Shown: piece by piece, positions 7,344 to 15,772 of the stretch | Numbering within the stretch: position 1 is the first letter of the stretch | Layout of the letters: the number at the start of each line of letters is the position of its first letter | Source of the DNA: Lachnocurva sp029100405 | Lineage (GTDB): Bacteria; Bacillota; Clostridia; Lachnospirales; Lachnospiraceae | DNA length: 64,000 nt | Assembly (NCBI GenBank): GCA_046263755.1 | Contig: JBJYZC010000014.1 | Span: forward strand, 1 to 64,000 | Direction of reading: 5' to 3' | Position numbers and translations under genes: made by a program | Notes under the pieces: generated by a model | Told to the model about the DNA's origin: nothing | The model's database searches: none | Seen by the model: only the letters and a program-made list of their open reading frames with translations

Positions 7344-8297
7344 ATGAGTACTAAAACTAAGCCAATAAAATCAGCTAAAGAGCTTGTTGCTCATATGCAG
7401 GAGAAGGGAATCACCTTCGATATCGTCTCTCCGGAAGACGCAGCCAACTATATGGAGAACAATAACAATTACTTCCGTGTTGCGTCATATCGGAAGAACT
7501 ATAATAAGAAGCTCGACTCAAATCAGGAACCGATTGATAAGTATGTGAATCTTGATTTCGGTTACCTACAGGATCTTGCTATCATCGATATGGAGCTCCG
7601 ATACACCTTTCTCCAATTATCGCTTGATATTGAGCATTTCACTAAACTGGAACTGCTTCGAGAAATCGAGAATCATAACGAGGATGGCTATCAGATTGTA
7701 ATTGACTACATTAACTCTCTTGATACTGAGCATAAAAAACATCTACAAAGAGAATTAGATCAAAACCGAGACAGCATTTACACTGGTGATATCTACAAGA
7801 AATACATCTCCGACCTTCCTGCTTGGGTATTTCTCGAGCTAGTACCATTCGGAACCATACTATATTTCTATCGTTTCTGCGCCTATCGTTTTCAATCGAA
7901 GGATATGCAGAAAAATCTGTTTGTACTCTTACAATGCAAAAATATTCGCAATGCTTGTGCTCATAGCGACTGTGTTATTAATGATCTGCACAGAAACACC
8001 TCTCGATATAGCACAAGCTACCTTATAACTCAAAAGCTATCTAGTATTCACGGTCTTAATCGTAATATCCGTGCCAATCAGATGAGCAATGAACGCATTC
8101 AAGGTTTAATTTGCATTCTCTTTATGCATAATAAGATTGTTACAAGTGAAGGCGTACACAACAAAGCAGCTCAAAAGCTCCATGCATTTGAGGATCGTAT
8201 GCTCAGGCATCCAGAATACTATGTTAGCAATTCACTGATTTCATCAACCTTTGAGTTTTTGCAATTAGTCATTGACAACTGGTTCCAAATCGACTAA
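7344..8297 (+). CDS. Abi_2-family abortive infection protein (AbiD/AbiF-like)
   Basis: 317 residues from the ATG at 7344 (AAAGGGG upstream). The N-terminus (KPIKSAKELVAHMQEKGI, then the FRVASYRKNY region) matches the Abi_2/AbiD-AbiF family of phage-exclusion proteins. Near residue 215 the motif NIRNACAHSD carries the R-x4-H signature of HEPN ribonucleases, so RNA cleavage on infection is a reasonable mechanism (inference from family). It lies on the opposite strand to the lysis and recombinase genes, has its own promoter and is AT-richer than its neighbours. That is the pattern of a 'moron' expressed from the prophage to protect the lysogen from other phages. Confidence 0.85.
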   Translation: MSTKTKPIKSAKELVAHMQEKGITFDIVSPEDAANYMENNNNYFRVASYRKNYNKKLDSNQEPIDKYVNLDFGYLQDLAIIDMELRYTFLQLSLDIEHFTKLELLREIENHNEDGYQIVIDYINSLDTEHKKHLQRELDQNRDSIYTGDIYKKYISDLPAWVFLELVPFGTILYFYRFCAYRFQSKDMQKNLFVLLQCKNIRNACAHSDCVINDLHRNTSRYSTSYLITQKLSSIHGLNRNIRANQMSNERIQGLICILFMHNKIVTSEGVHNKAAQKLHAFEDRMLRHPEYYVSNSLISSTFEFLQLVIDNWFQID

Positions 8298-8409
8298 ACT
8301 AAGCTTACAAGAAAAAAGCAGCAATGCTTTTGTAAGGGCCTTATCGAGAGATCGGGCTCTATTTTTTTGTTCAAATTATCTGGCGTCTTATAACGTATCA
8401 GGCTTTTTA

Positions 8410-9378
8410 TTATTTCACCCGAATCTTCCATCCTGCCTGGATACGGTTTACATTCCGGATCAGGGATGCGTTCAGTTTTTGGATGGCGGATACGCTGGTT
8501 CCATACCTTCTCGCGATTCCGGAGAGCGTGTCACCTCGCTGGATGGTGTAATAGACGGCCTGTGGTCTACTCTGTGCATGGAGCAGCTCATTCACCTTTG
8601 CCTGAACAGCAGCAGCGTCATATCCTGCAGAAGCAAGGCGTCTCCTCCGATCATCACCATTGCCCCACTTCCCAGTGAGCACCTCGCGGGCAATTTTCTC
8701 CACCGTCTTATGCGGCTGGACTGGTGCAACCGGCTTCGGTGCGGCTGCCTTTTTTGCATATCCGTTGAATCCACCCGCCTTGATGATGGACGGAAAGTCC
8801 TGATAAGAAACATCCATATCCACCCTGCCGCTGATGCCGTTCACCTGTCCGGAAGACGAATACTGCCAGATTCCATAGGATCCGCCATAGGTGCATTTGG
8901 ATGCATACTGTGCAACCCAATGGGTGAATGGCGTGAGCTTCGAATCATCCAAGCGGTCGCGGAATCCAGAATAGGTGGAGCTGTAGATCCCGGCATAATA
9001 TCCACCCGCTTCCATTGCCCTGCAGAATGCAATCACTGCCTCTGTCGCACCAGCCTTTTTAGATGCAGGAGTCGCTTCAACATCGATATACACCGGGTAT
9101 TCGAACTGTTTTCCTTTGAGCTGTGCAAGGAATCGCTCTGCATCTGCTTGTCCATCTGCCACCGAAATGCATCCCGGACCTACGAAGTAATAGGCTCCGA
9201 CTGCGATGCCATTGGCCTTGGCTCCTTTGTAGTTCTCCTCCCATCTGGGATCGGTATAAAAACCGGCATCGGATCCGCCCGATTTGATGATGGCAAACTG
9301 GATGCCGGCTGCCTTTACCTTTGCCCAGTCAATGGCTCCCTGCCAGTGACTGATATCAATACCTCTGTATTCACTCAT
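8410..9378 (-). CDS. Phage endolysin: GH25 muramidase, CW_7 and LysM
   Basis: 322 residues. The GH25 lysozyme domain (about 1-200) starts YRGIDISHWQGAIDW and contains the catalytic acid strand YPVYIDVEA. A Cpl-7/CW_7-like repeat (TVEKIAREVLTGKWGNGDDR, about 228-268) follows, and a C-terminal LysM (YTIQRGDTLSGIARRYGTS, about 275-322) binds peptidoglycan. There is no signal peptide, so release depends on the holin upstream. Last gene of the phage late operon, with AGGAGGG before the start. Confidence 0.95.
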   Translation of the reverse strand: MSEYRGIDISHWQGAIDWAKVKAAGIQFAIIKSGGSDAGFYTDPRWEENYKGAKANGIAVGAYYFVGPGCISVADGQADAERFLAQLKGKQFEYPVYIDVEATPASKKAGATEAVIAFCRAMEAGGYYAGIYSSTYSGFRDRLDDSKLTPFTHWVAQYASKCTYGGSYGIWQYSSSGQVNGISGRVDMDVSYQDFPSIIKAGGFNGYAKKAAAPKPVAPVQPHKTVEKIAREVLTGKWGNGDDRRRRLASAGYDAAAVQAKVNELLHAQSRPQAVYYTIQRGDTLSGIARRYGTSVSAIQKLNASLIRNVNRIQAGWKIRVK

Positions 9379-9396
9379 GATCTTTCCCTCCTAACG

Positions 9397-9429
9397 AAAA
9401 AGCCCTCCGGGCTGTGACACCCGAAGAGC
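9397..9429 (-). terminator. Intrinsic terminator between holin and lysin
   Basis: Read leftward: 10-bp stem GCTCTTCGGG / CCCGGAGGGC with an eight-base loop followed by five T. Its place inside the lysis operon suggests attenuation of lysin expression. Confidence 0.65.
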
Positions 9430-9488
9430 CATGTAGTTCCTTGTCCCTTTGACGGAAGGGACTGCCGAGATACGAGGATCACCTCCCC

Positions 9489-9758
9489 TCACTCCCCTGT
9501 CTTTGTGAGCTGCTTGTAGATCTGGTTCACACCAGTTGCTGCAAGGCCGGACACGATACCGACAGCCAGTGCATTGATGACATCCTTTGCCGGAAAATCC
9601 GGCATGAGATACAACCCGGCAATGCCGAGCACTGCACCGACGCATCCGCAGATCACTGGGATCAGCTCATCCTTTATGGCTCCTGCTGCCTTGCAGCCGA
9701 TGCCCACCAGATACGCAATCACCGTGATTGCTGCCACACTTGCAATTCCGAAATCCAT
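9489..9758 (-). CDS. Phage holin
   Basis: 89 residues with GGAGGG upstream. Two hydrophobic stretches (about residues 5-27 and 32-52) and a third amphipathic one (about 61-78), ending in a charged tail (YKQLTKTGE). Size, topology and place just before the lysin fit holins of the Phage_holin_5_2 type, which form the membrane lesion that lets the muramidase out. Confidence 0.85.
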   Translation of the reverse strand: MDFGIASVAAITVIAYLVGIGCKAAGAIKDELIPVICGCVGAVLGIAGLYLMPDFPAKDVINALAVGIVSGLAATGVNQIYKQLTKTGE

Positions 9759-9782
9759 AGTTTCTTCCCTCCTTTCAACGTG

Positions 9783-9820
9783 AAAAAGCCCCGGACAGGA
9801 TCCTTCTCCTGCACGAGGCT
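9783..9820 (-). terminator. Intrinsic terminator upstream of holin
   Basis: Read leftward: 14-bp stem (AGCCTCGTGCAGGA with its partner, one mismatch and G-T pairs), six-base loop, then five T. Clear rho-independent structure; may separate tail from lysis transcription. A related GCCCCGG...CGAGGC hairpin occurs at 42362. Confidence 0.75.
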
Positions 9821-9896
9821 CTTACTCTAACTTTTCTGATTTTACTCTATCACAGATACCACCCGGACATCTGCGGACATTTCCGGCGACTTGGCG

Positions 9897-10232
9897 TCAG
9901 CCTTTTTCTTTTTCCTCATTCCCTGTCTCCGCCGTTATTGGCAGTTCCAGACACTTGTTGTAAAGGGACTCACCGGTCCCATTGCCTCCGAGAGCCTTAT
10001 ATGGCTTGTACAGGTACTCGAGGTTGCTCCGATCCTCCGGAGAGCACCATCCCCGGGCGATAAAAAAACTGCAGGCCTGATAAATACGGTCGTGCAGCAA
10101 TGCCATCATTCCTTCCTTGATTTCGTCGTTCTCCTGTTTCCGCCGGAGCAGTGCCCGCCAGAGCCACGTGATGATGGCAATAATCAAGGCGAAGAGCTCC
10201 TGAATCCAGTATTTCAAGATAAAGTCAACCAA
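9897..10232 (-). CDS. Small phage membrane protein before the holin
   Basis: About 111 residues from a TTG at 10232 preceded by AGAGAGGTGA; a GTG at 10241 is the alternative. One membrane helix (about residues 10-27, ELFALIIAIITWLWRALL), then a basic, helical region with a cysteine-containing segment (QACSFFIARGWCSPEDRSNL). Proteins of this type lie next to holins in Bacillota siphophages. A lysis accessory role is likely by position; no catalytic motif is visible. Confidence 0.7.
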   Translation of the reverse strand: MVDFILKYWIQELFALIIAIITWLWRALLRRKQENDEIKEGMMALLHDRIYQACSFFIARGWCSPEDRSNLEYLYKPYKALGGNGTGESLYNKCLELPITAETGNEEKEKG

Positions 10233-10250
10233 TGGAATCACCTCTCTTCA

Positions 10251-11090
10251 TCAATCTTCTACATACACCATGAGATACTTGTACTTGAGCGTTGCCTGAT
10301 TGTATGCCATCAGGGTCGTCTCATCATTGGCCATCCCGGAAGCAAACTTGAAGTGTCCTATCTGGTCCGCATCCGGATAGCTCGTTGTACCATTGTCTCC
10401 GTTATCCACGATGCACTTTCCTGTTGTCGCGTAAAACCGGAACCCATTATAGGTGTCCATATCGGTCGACAGAGTTCCGTCCGAAAGCTGCACCTCGGCA
10501 ACTTTCAGACGGATATCCGGGTCGCTCTTGGTGAGTGAAGACCGCTTCAAGTGAACAGCACTGTTTGCCTTATACGTGACGAATCCATTCCCATCATCGA
10601 CATCCAGAGCCAGCTTCGTCACGGCAGCGACGTTCTTGATGTGGTCAAAGGATGGCTTTGTCACCTCCGTGACATCTCCGCTGGATCCCCCGGATGAAGC
10701 GGTCGGAAGAGTCAGCACCTGCTTTGTCCCTGCTGAAGACCGGATCGTAAGTTTTCCGTCACTCAGCTCAAACGTGTAGGTGGTATCGGTGAAGGCAGCA
10801 CCTTCCGGGACATCAGTTTTCACCGTATGTCCTCCAAGAGCGTCTGTGTTCGCCTTGACCGCCGCTTTCATTTCAGAGTCGTCATAGGCCGTATCGGTAA
10901 AGACTGCATCCGCCGGGACATCGCTTTTCACAGTATGGCCATTCACCTTGGCGGCATTGTCGACAACCCCGTCACCATCCGCATCAAATTTCGAGAGCAC
11001 ATCTTCTGCTGTGATCAGCTGATTCACCGCCTCACAGAGCCGCTGGATCACTTTGTGAGCGCCTCCGTACTGGATCTTCTTAATCGACAT
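10251..11090 (-). CDS. Phage tail fibre-like structural protein
   Basis: 279 residues from the ATG at 11090 (GGAGG upstream; overlaps the preceding stop by 11 bases). The N-terminus is helical (YGGAHKVIQRLCEAVNQLI). A calcium-loop-like DADGDGVVDNAAKVNGHTV follows and two related segments (GHTVKSDVPADAVFTDTAYD and GHTVKTDVPEGAAFTDTTY) form an internal repeat. The C-terminal half is beta-rich. The repeat type is common in phage fibres and baseplate appendages. Probable host-contact protein. Confidence 0.7.
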   Translation of the reverse strand: MSIKKIQYGGAHKVIQRLCEAVNQLITAEDVLSKFDADGDGVVDNAAKVNGHTVKSDVPADAVFTDTAYDDSEMKAAVKANTDALGGHTVKTDVPEGAAFTDTTYTFELSDGKLTIRSSAGTKQVLTLPTASSGGSSGDVTEVTKPSFDHIKNVAAVTKLALDVDDGNGFVTYKANSAVHLKRSSLTKSDPDIRLKVAEVQLSDGTLSTDMDTYNGFRFYATTGKCIVDNGDNGTTSYPDADQIGHFKFASGMANDETTLMAYNQATLKYKYLMVYVED

Positions 11091-11874
11091 TGAAGTACGC
11101 CTCCTCCCGTTTCTGGGCTCCCTCGTTTCGGGAGGTGTACCGCGCAAGATCTGAGAGGATCTGGTCGGTTGTATTGAGACGGTCTACCAGCTTATAAGAG
11201 TCGATGTACGGATCAAAGTACGAAAGGTTCTCTGGCTCGACATACGAAGTATCCTGCATATCATGAATGCACTTCCGGCACTGGCTCGTAGCTACTCTCT
11301 CCGCTTCCCAGTTTGTGGCAAACCAATGCGCATCGTGCCACCTGCAGTTCCAATAGCAGTCCGTGTTTGGAATCAGGATGTAGCGATACTTCTTTGGCAG
11401 AGTCTTCACTGTGTCGAGGTAACGGGAGAACCAGAAAAACAGCACGATATGATCATACATGGAGAGGTCCCGGCTCTTGATATCCGATTCTGTCAAAGCA
11501 CTGGTAATAGAGAGCGTGACTGAAATGTCCGGGTGTCTGCTCTTTGACGCTATCGCAAGTGAGTCGTCGCTAATTGTAAACATCCGGATACCAAGGTCGT
11601 AATACCTCTCCAGCGCATCTAATGTCGCATTCCTCTGCATCAGCACACAGAGCGGAAGCCCGAGCTGCTGCAGACATTTCAGTCGCAGGACATACTCGTC
11701 ATAGGACTTTGGGTATTCCTCTCTTTTCTCAATGTCCTGCCTTGTACTCGTGGCATCCTCCCTCCATGCCGGAAGATAAATGCAGCGGATATATGGAAAA
11801 AGCTCTCGTCTACGGGAGAGCTTCGGCACAAAGTCATAGGAAAAGTTGTAGGGAACTTCATACTGCTTATTCAT
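11080..11874 (-). CDS. U32-peptidase-like TIM-barrel protein in the tail module
   Basis: 264 residues. Alternating strands and helices fit a TIM barrel. The middle has LIPNTDCYWNCRWHDAHWF with a second cysteine pair downstream (SQCRKC), giving C-x3-C-x21-C-x2-C, and the C-terminal part reads YVEPENLSYFDPYIDSYKLV, like the conserved segment of the U32 family (YrrN/YrrO, UbiU/V, RlhA). Some family members bind a 4Fe-4S cluster. It is encoded between two receptor-binding-region genes with four-base-type overlaps, so it belongs to the late operon. What a redox or RNA/peptide-modifying fold does in a tail operon is unknown. The family call is my pattern recognition. Confidence 0.6.
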   Translation of the reverse strand: MNKQYEVPYNFSYDFVPKLSRRRELFPYIRCIYLPAWREDATSTRQDIEKREEYPKSYDEYVLRLKCLQQLGLPLCVLMQRNATLDALERYYDLGIRMFTISDDSLAIASKSRHPDISVTLSITSALTESDIKSRDLSMYDHIVLFFWFSRYLDTVKTLPKKYRYILIPNTDCYWNCRWHDAHWFATNWEAERVATSQCRKCIHDMQDTSYVEPENLSYFDPYIDSYKLVDRLNTTDQILSDLARYTSRNEGAQKREEAYFNVD

Positions 11875-13259
11875 GCATCCTCCTTATCCGTCAGCGTGTA
11901 TGTAATCTTCATGGTCTGCGAAGCGTTCTTTGTTACCGGGGACGACAGGTTATTGATCGTGCCGAGGTAGGCACATCGGAGCGCTGTCCGGATCCGGTCA
12001 TTATCGTAATAGCCATCGTAATGGTAGGTTGCGAGGATCTTCCCATCGGAATAAAGGATTGGCGAAATCGCAATCGCAGCTCCGTCAACCGCTTCTTCGG
12101 AATGAGAAGCGTCAGGATACAGAAAGCCTGTCCTGTAATAATTGTTTCCGTCCTTCTGATACTGATACTGGTACTGAACGCCGCCGTTATAGAGCATCGG
12201 CGTCATCCCATCGAATGTTCCGTTGTTATCAAAGGAAAAGATTTTGATGTCCACCATGTTGGACAGGTTCACAACGTAGATACTATGTGCATCATAAGAT
12301 TTGGCGTAGAGGTACCCCTTGTTGATGACAATCGAATACTCATTCCGCGAAGCCAGATGCACTCCGGCAAGCGTGACCACCTCCTCCGGCTGCTTCTCAA
12401 AAGATAGATCCGACATCTTGTACTTCGTAATGTAGAGCTTCGCATCATCCTTCTCGTTTCCCTCATCGTAATAGTAGTTGTAGTAGGTATTTCCATAGGA
12501 GGTGTAACTGCTGACGCGGTTATTCTGGGTGATGAGGTAAAGGTAGCCATCTGTACCGGGCATCCAGTATTTTGCTGGCCCGATATTGCTAAAACTTTTA
12601 TAATCTGGAAGCTCCAGCGTCGTTACGGTCTCATAAGGAAGAGTAAAGGAACCATAGGTCAGATCGGCCACCTTCACCGCATAGGGATCAAACCTTCCGC
12701 GCTGGATCGTGATACCATCCGCATTCAGCCAATAGACAAACTCATCCTTAACGAAGAACGGTCTCCCGTTATGCTCCTTACTTTCAATGGTATCCATGTC
12801 ACAGAAGAAGTCCCCGCAAATCTGTCTCTGGAAGGGATTCACCCCGGCATAGGCGCTTGTCAGGGCAACCGACTGGATAGTTCCGTTTGCCTGCGCGGTG
12901 CCAAAATCCCAGACGGAGACATAGCCGGTATCCGTTTTATGTGTCTCTATCGCATTTAGGGAGCCTCTCATCGCGTCATCGGTGTTGGTATCCCGGGAAG
13001 CATAGCCGACCAGCTTCGCCTCCGTCGGAAAGTTAGTATTGTTCACATCCTCCGTGAGCTTCCCGTCAAAAAGCAGGATGCCGCCGAGGGCATTCTTCGC
13101 AATGGGAAAGACATTATTGTTCATCGGTCTTCCGATCATGGTTTGGAAAGCAATCAGCTCCTGCACGGCGTTCGTGACGAGGTTGTCCTTCTCATATTCG
13201 AACTCACGCTCTCCTGTCTTGGCATTAAAGAGCTCGATTTTGGTATGTCCTTTGATCAT
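11871..13259 (-). CDS. Phage tail/receptor-binding protein
   Basis: 462 residues, overlapping the next gene by 4 bases and the previous by 4. The N-terminus (MIKGHTKIELFNAKTGE) resembles tail-tip attachment domains. The rest is rich in aromatic and beta-prone sequence with repeated strands of the form xGYLYxIxxxNxV, suggesting a beta-propeller or beta-helix. Located after the tail-tip protein, so most likely a baseplate appendage that contacts the host surface. No enzyme motif seen. Confidence 0.7.
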   Translation of the reverse strand: MIKGHTKIELFNAKTGEREFEYEKDNLVTNAVQELIAFQTMIGRPMNNNVFPIAKNALGGILLFDGKLTEDVNNTNFPTEAKLVGYASRDTNTDDAMRGSLNAIETHKTDTGYVSVWDFGTAQANGTIQSVALTSAYAGVNPFQRQICGDFFCDMDTIESKEHNGRPFFVKDEFVYWLNADGITIQRGRFDPYAVKVADLTYGSFTLPYETVTTLELPDYKSFSNIGPAKYWMPGTDGYLYLITQNNRVSSYTSYGNTYYNYYYDEGNEKDDAKLYITKYKMSDLSFEKQPEEVVTLAGVHLASRNEYSIVINKGYLYAKSYDAHSIYVVNLSNMVDIKIFSFDNNGTFDGMTPMLYNGGVQYQYQYQKDGNNYYRTGFLYPDASHSEEAVDGAAIAISPILYSDGKILATYHYDGYYDNDRIRTALRCAYLGTINNLSSPVTKNASQTMKITYTLTDKEDA

Positions 13260-15385
13260 TCTTCCACCTCTTTCGTAAAGATCTGGATATCCGTAAGTGT
13301 TCCCTTCTCATGGATGATCGCCTTCAACTGAATAGAACCGGTGAGCTTTACGGCCCACTGTTCCTTTGTGATCTCCTTCATTGCCGGGGCGAACATGCCA
13401 TAAGACTCCTTCGTGGTATCCGGTGTGATCCATCCGTTGGCGTATTCCCACCAGGTGCCGCCATGATCGAAGGAGGCGAGGAAGTTCACGTTGTTGCTGT
13501 CACAGTTCGATGCGGCACTGAGAACCTGTTCCACTTCACAATCCTTTGTCACAAGTTCCGCGATCGTCACTCCATCCTTCAGCTTCCATACGCCATCCTT
13601 CACTTCAATCTCATCCGTGTTGTAGGTGACCACGTCAAGGTGCTCCGTATCAAACCGGTGCAGGAACTTCACCGGACCGATGGTCCCAGCGATTGGCCGC
13701 AGCACGCTCGTAAGAGACATTGAAGGAACGATGTCGGAATAGCCATATATCCCCGGGGAAAACAAGCTGAAGTCCACCGAAGTATCAATGCCCCGGTACA
13801 CCGGAAACAGGTTCATGCCCGGGACCGTATCGAAAACCGTGACCGTTCCATCCCAAGCACCGTTTCCTGCCAGCCCCTGTCCTGCCACGTAAGCTCTGGC
13901 ATCTCCGCGTGAGATATGGCATCTGCCACCGGCCATTGAAAGCCAAACTTCAAAGTTTCCAGTAAGATTCGCTGTACTGTTCCATGTAAAAAGAAGATGC
14001 AGGAGATGCGTCCCATCCGGCAGAGTTTCCACCGGAACGTAGTCCTTAACTTCCTCCCCGTTCAGGTAGTAGGTAACAGTCATGACCGCATCGGTATCTG
14101 ACAGGAGGCCTTCTGCTTCCGTTTCCGTCGTATCGAGCGTCAGCTTGATCTCTGCATGGAAGTCGATATGGGTATCCTTTACCGTGACATAGCGGATATC
14201 GATGATCTTCGCCTTAGCTGTGTCAGCGATGTCGTAGTCCGCCGCGTTCTGGTAGTCATAGTAGCGGATGTAATCCTGATTCTCATTTGAGGACAGGATG
14301 CCCTGCAGGTTCTTATCCGTCTTAGATTTAGCTGATGCAAGTGCCGGGTCCTGTCCTACCCCCTGCATGGTGAAGGACTTATTGTAGCTGAACGTGAACT
14401 TCGTCATGCAGAAGAGCTTGTCCTTATCAGCAAGCCCATCAGAAAAGCGGAATACGTCCATGAGGTCGTAAGCGGGATTTCCGATCAGCTCTGCCTTGAA
14501 CGGCACATAGTCAACCTGTGACAATGCGGTCAGGATCGCGTTTCTCTGTGCATCCTTCTTCTCGTCCACGCCATACTGGAGAAAGGGATCAGAACCGATG
14601 TTGTAGGTTAAACCGTCGTCCGGATCGAGGGCATAATAAGATGTGGTCTTCCCGGCGAGGTTCACAACGGAGAGTCCGGTGTAGCGAGTTGTAAAATCAG
14701 AGAATTCACATCCTGCAAAGCGATGAGCGGTATCAAGCTCATCCACTACGGCCTGATCGTAAGCCCGGGCATAAATCTTTCCATCCCGGCCTGCATAGAC
14801 GTTTGCAGCAATCGATACGGCGACCCATGAGACAAAGTCCCTCCAGGTTTCAATGTCGGACTCGCTGTAAAGGGAAAGCTCATCTGATCCGTTTGCCATT
14901 GCGGCGAACTCTTCACTCGTGGTGCCAAGGGCAAGACCGCAGGCGGTACAAGCCGTAAGCATCAGGTTGTAAGCCGTGCCATTGATGGAAGTAACCGAGC
15001 AGTTCTTATCAAACTTTGCCATGTGATCGTAGGCCTTGATCACTACCCCGGAGGCGGTATGCTTTGCGGAGTCAATCGTGAATATGCCAAGCGGCACGTC
15101 CTCGTAGGTTCCGTCCGACAGATGCATGCCAAATACTGGTGCGATCTCCTGACCTTTCCAGCTATACCGGGCAATGTTTACGTTCATGAGCGTCACATCC
15201 AGTTCTCCGATGTAGACCTGTCCGATCTGGACAGAGGAGTCATCCGAGCACTGGTTGGTAATCGAAAAAGATCCAGAAAGAATGTTGTCATCTGTAAAGG
15301 ATGCCCTGCCGACTTTTCCCGTCATCCGGAATCTCTGGACCGGCTGCTTCATGGCAGCCTTGTATTGTTCACTTACTGCGTACAT
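13256..15385 (-). CDS. Phage tail tip protein (Tal-like)
   Basis: 709 residues. The N-terminal part (YKAAMKQPVQRFRMTGKVG, then the SGSFSITNQC region) with the following IDSAKHTASGVVIKAYDHM segment resembles the hub domains of siphophage tail-tip proteins that continue the tail tube. The C-terminal half carries carbohydrate-binding-like beta segments. Encoded directly after the small tail protein and tape measure, the standard place for Tal. AGGGAGG lies before the start. Confidence 0.8.
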   Translation of the reverse strand: MYAVSEQYKAAMKQPVQRFRMTGKVGRASFTDDNILSGSFSITNQCSDDSSVQIGQVYIGELDVTLMNVNIARYSWKGQEIAPVFGMHLSDGTYEDVPLGIFTIDSAKHTASGVVIKAYDHMAKFDKNCSVTSINGTAYNLMLTACTACGLALGTTSEEFAAMANGSDELSLYSESDIETWRDFVSWVAVSIAANVYAGRDGKIYARAYDQAVVDELDTAHRFAGCEFSDFTTRYTGLSVVNLAGKTTSYYALDPDDGLTYNIGSDPFLQYGVDEKKDAQRNAILTALSQVDYVPFKAELIGNPAYDLMDVFRFSDGLADKDKLFCMTKFTFSYNKSFTMQGVGQDPALASAKSKTDKNLQGILSSNENQDYIRYYDYQNAADYDIADTAKAKIIDIRYVTVKDTHIDFHAEIKLTLDTTETEAEGLLSDTDAVMTVTYYLNGEEVKDYVPVETLPDGTHLLHLLFTWNSTANLTGNFEVWLSMAGGRCHISRGDARAYVAGQGLAGNGAWDGTVTVFDTVPGMNLFPVYRGIDTSVDFSLFSPGIYGYSDIVPSMSLTSVLRPIAGTIGPVKFLHRFDTEHLDVVTYNTDEIEVKDGVWKLKDGVTIAELVTKDCEVEQVLSAASNCDSNNVNFLASFDHGGTWWEYANGWITPDTTKESYGMFAPAMKEITKEQWAVKLTGSIQLKAIIHEKGTLTDIQIFTKEVEE

Positions 15386-15400
15386 GAAGCGCCTCCCTCC

Positions 15401-15772
15401 TTAGAATTCCTCAAGGTCAAAGCTCACCGTGTAGAGCCCATTCGTTCCCTTTGTCTTCTCCGAGTGCTCCTCGAGTCCCGGTTTAAAATTCCGCATCCGC
15501 ATCTGCCGCGTCTTATAGCCTTGTGTCTTCAAATCATAGAGCTTCACCTCAATACTGTCCTTATCACGAAAAGCAGCAAACTTTGACGCCCAGCCTGCAG
15601 AACACTGAAAAGAGGCAGAGACGGACAGCTTGTCATATCTTGTGACAATGACCTGATCCGTTCCTGCCTCGGTCTGATTTACACTCTCGACCACGCTGCT
15701 ACTCTCTTCCCATTTCGATGGTGGAAAGAGCTTTACATCATCAAAGTAGATTGGATATTCACTAAGCATCAT
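15401..15772 (-). CDS. Small phage tail protein (possible Dit analogue)
   Basis: 123 residues, start overlapping the tape-measure stop by 4 bases; GGAGGG precedes it. The sequence is beta-rich with a repeated-strand pattern (VIVTRYDKLSVSASFQCS, SIEVKLYDL). It sits where the distal tail protein gene normally lies, but it is much shorter than typical Dit proteins. The role in the tail tip is inferred from gene order. Confidence 0.7.
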   Translation of the reverse strand: MMLSEYPIYFDDVKLFPPSKWEESSSVVESVNQTEAGTDQVIVTRYDKLSVSASFQCSAGWASKFAAFRDKDSIEVKLYDLKTQGYKTRQMRMRNFKPGLEEHSEKTKGTNGLYTVSFDLEEF

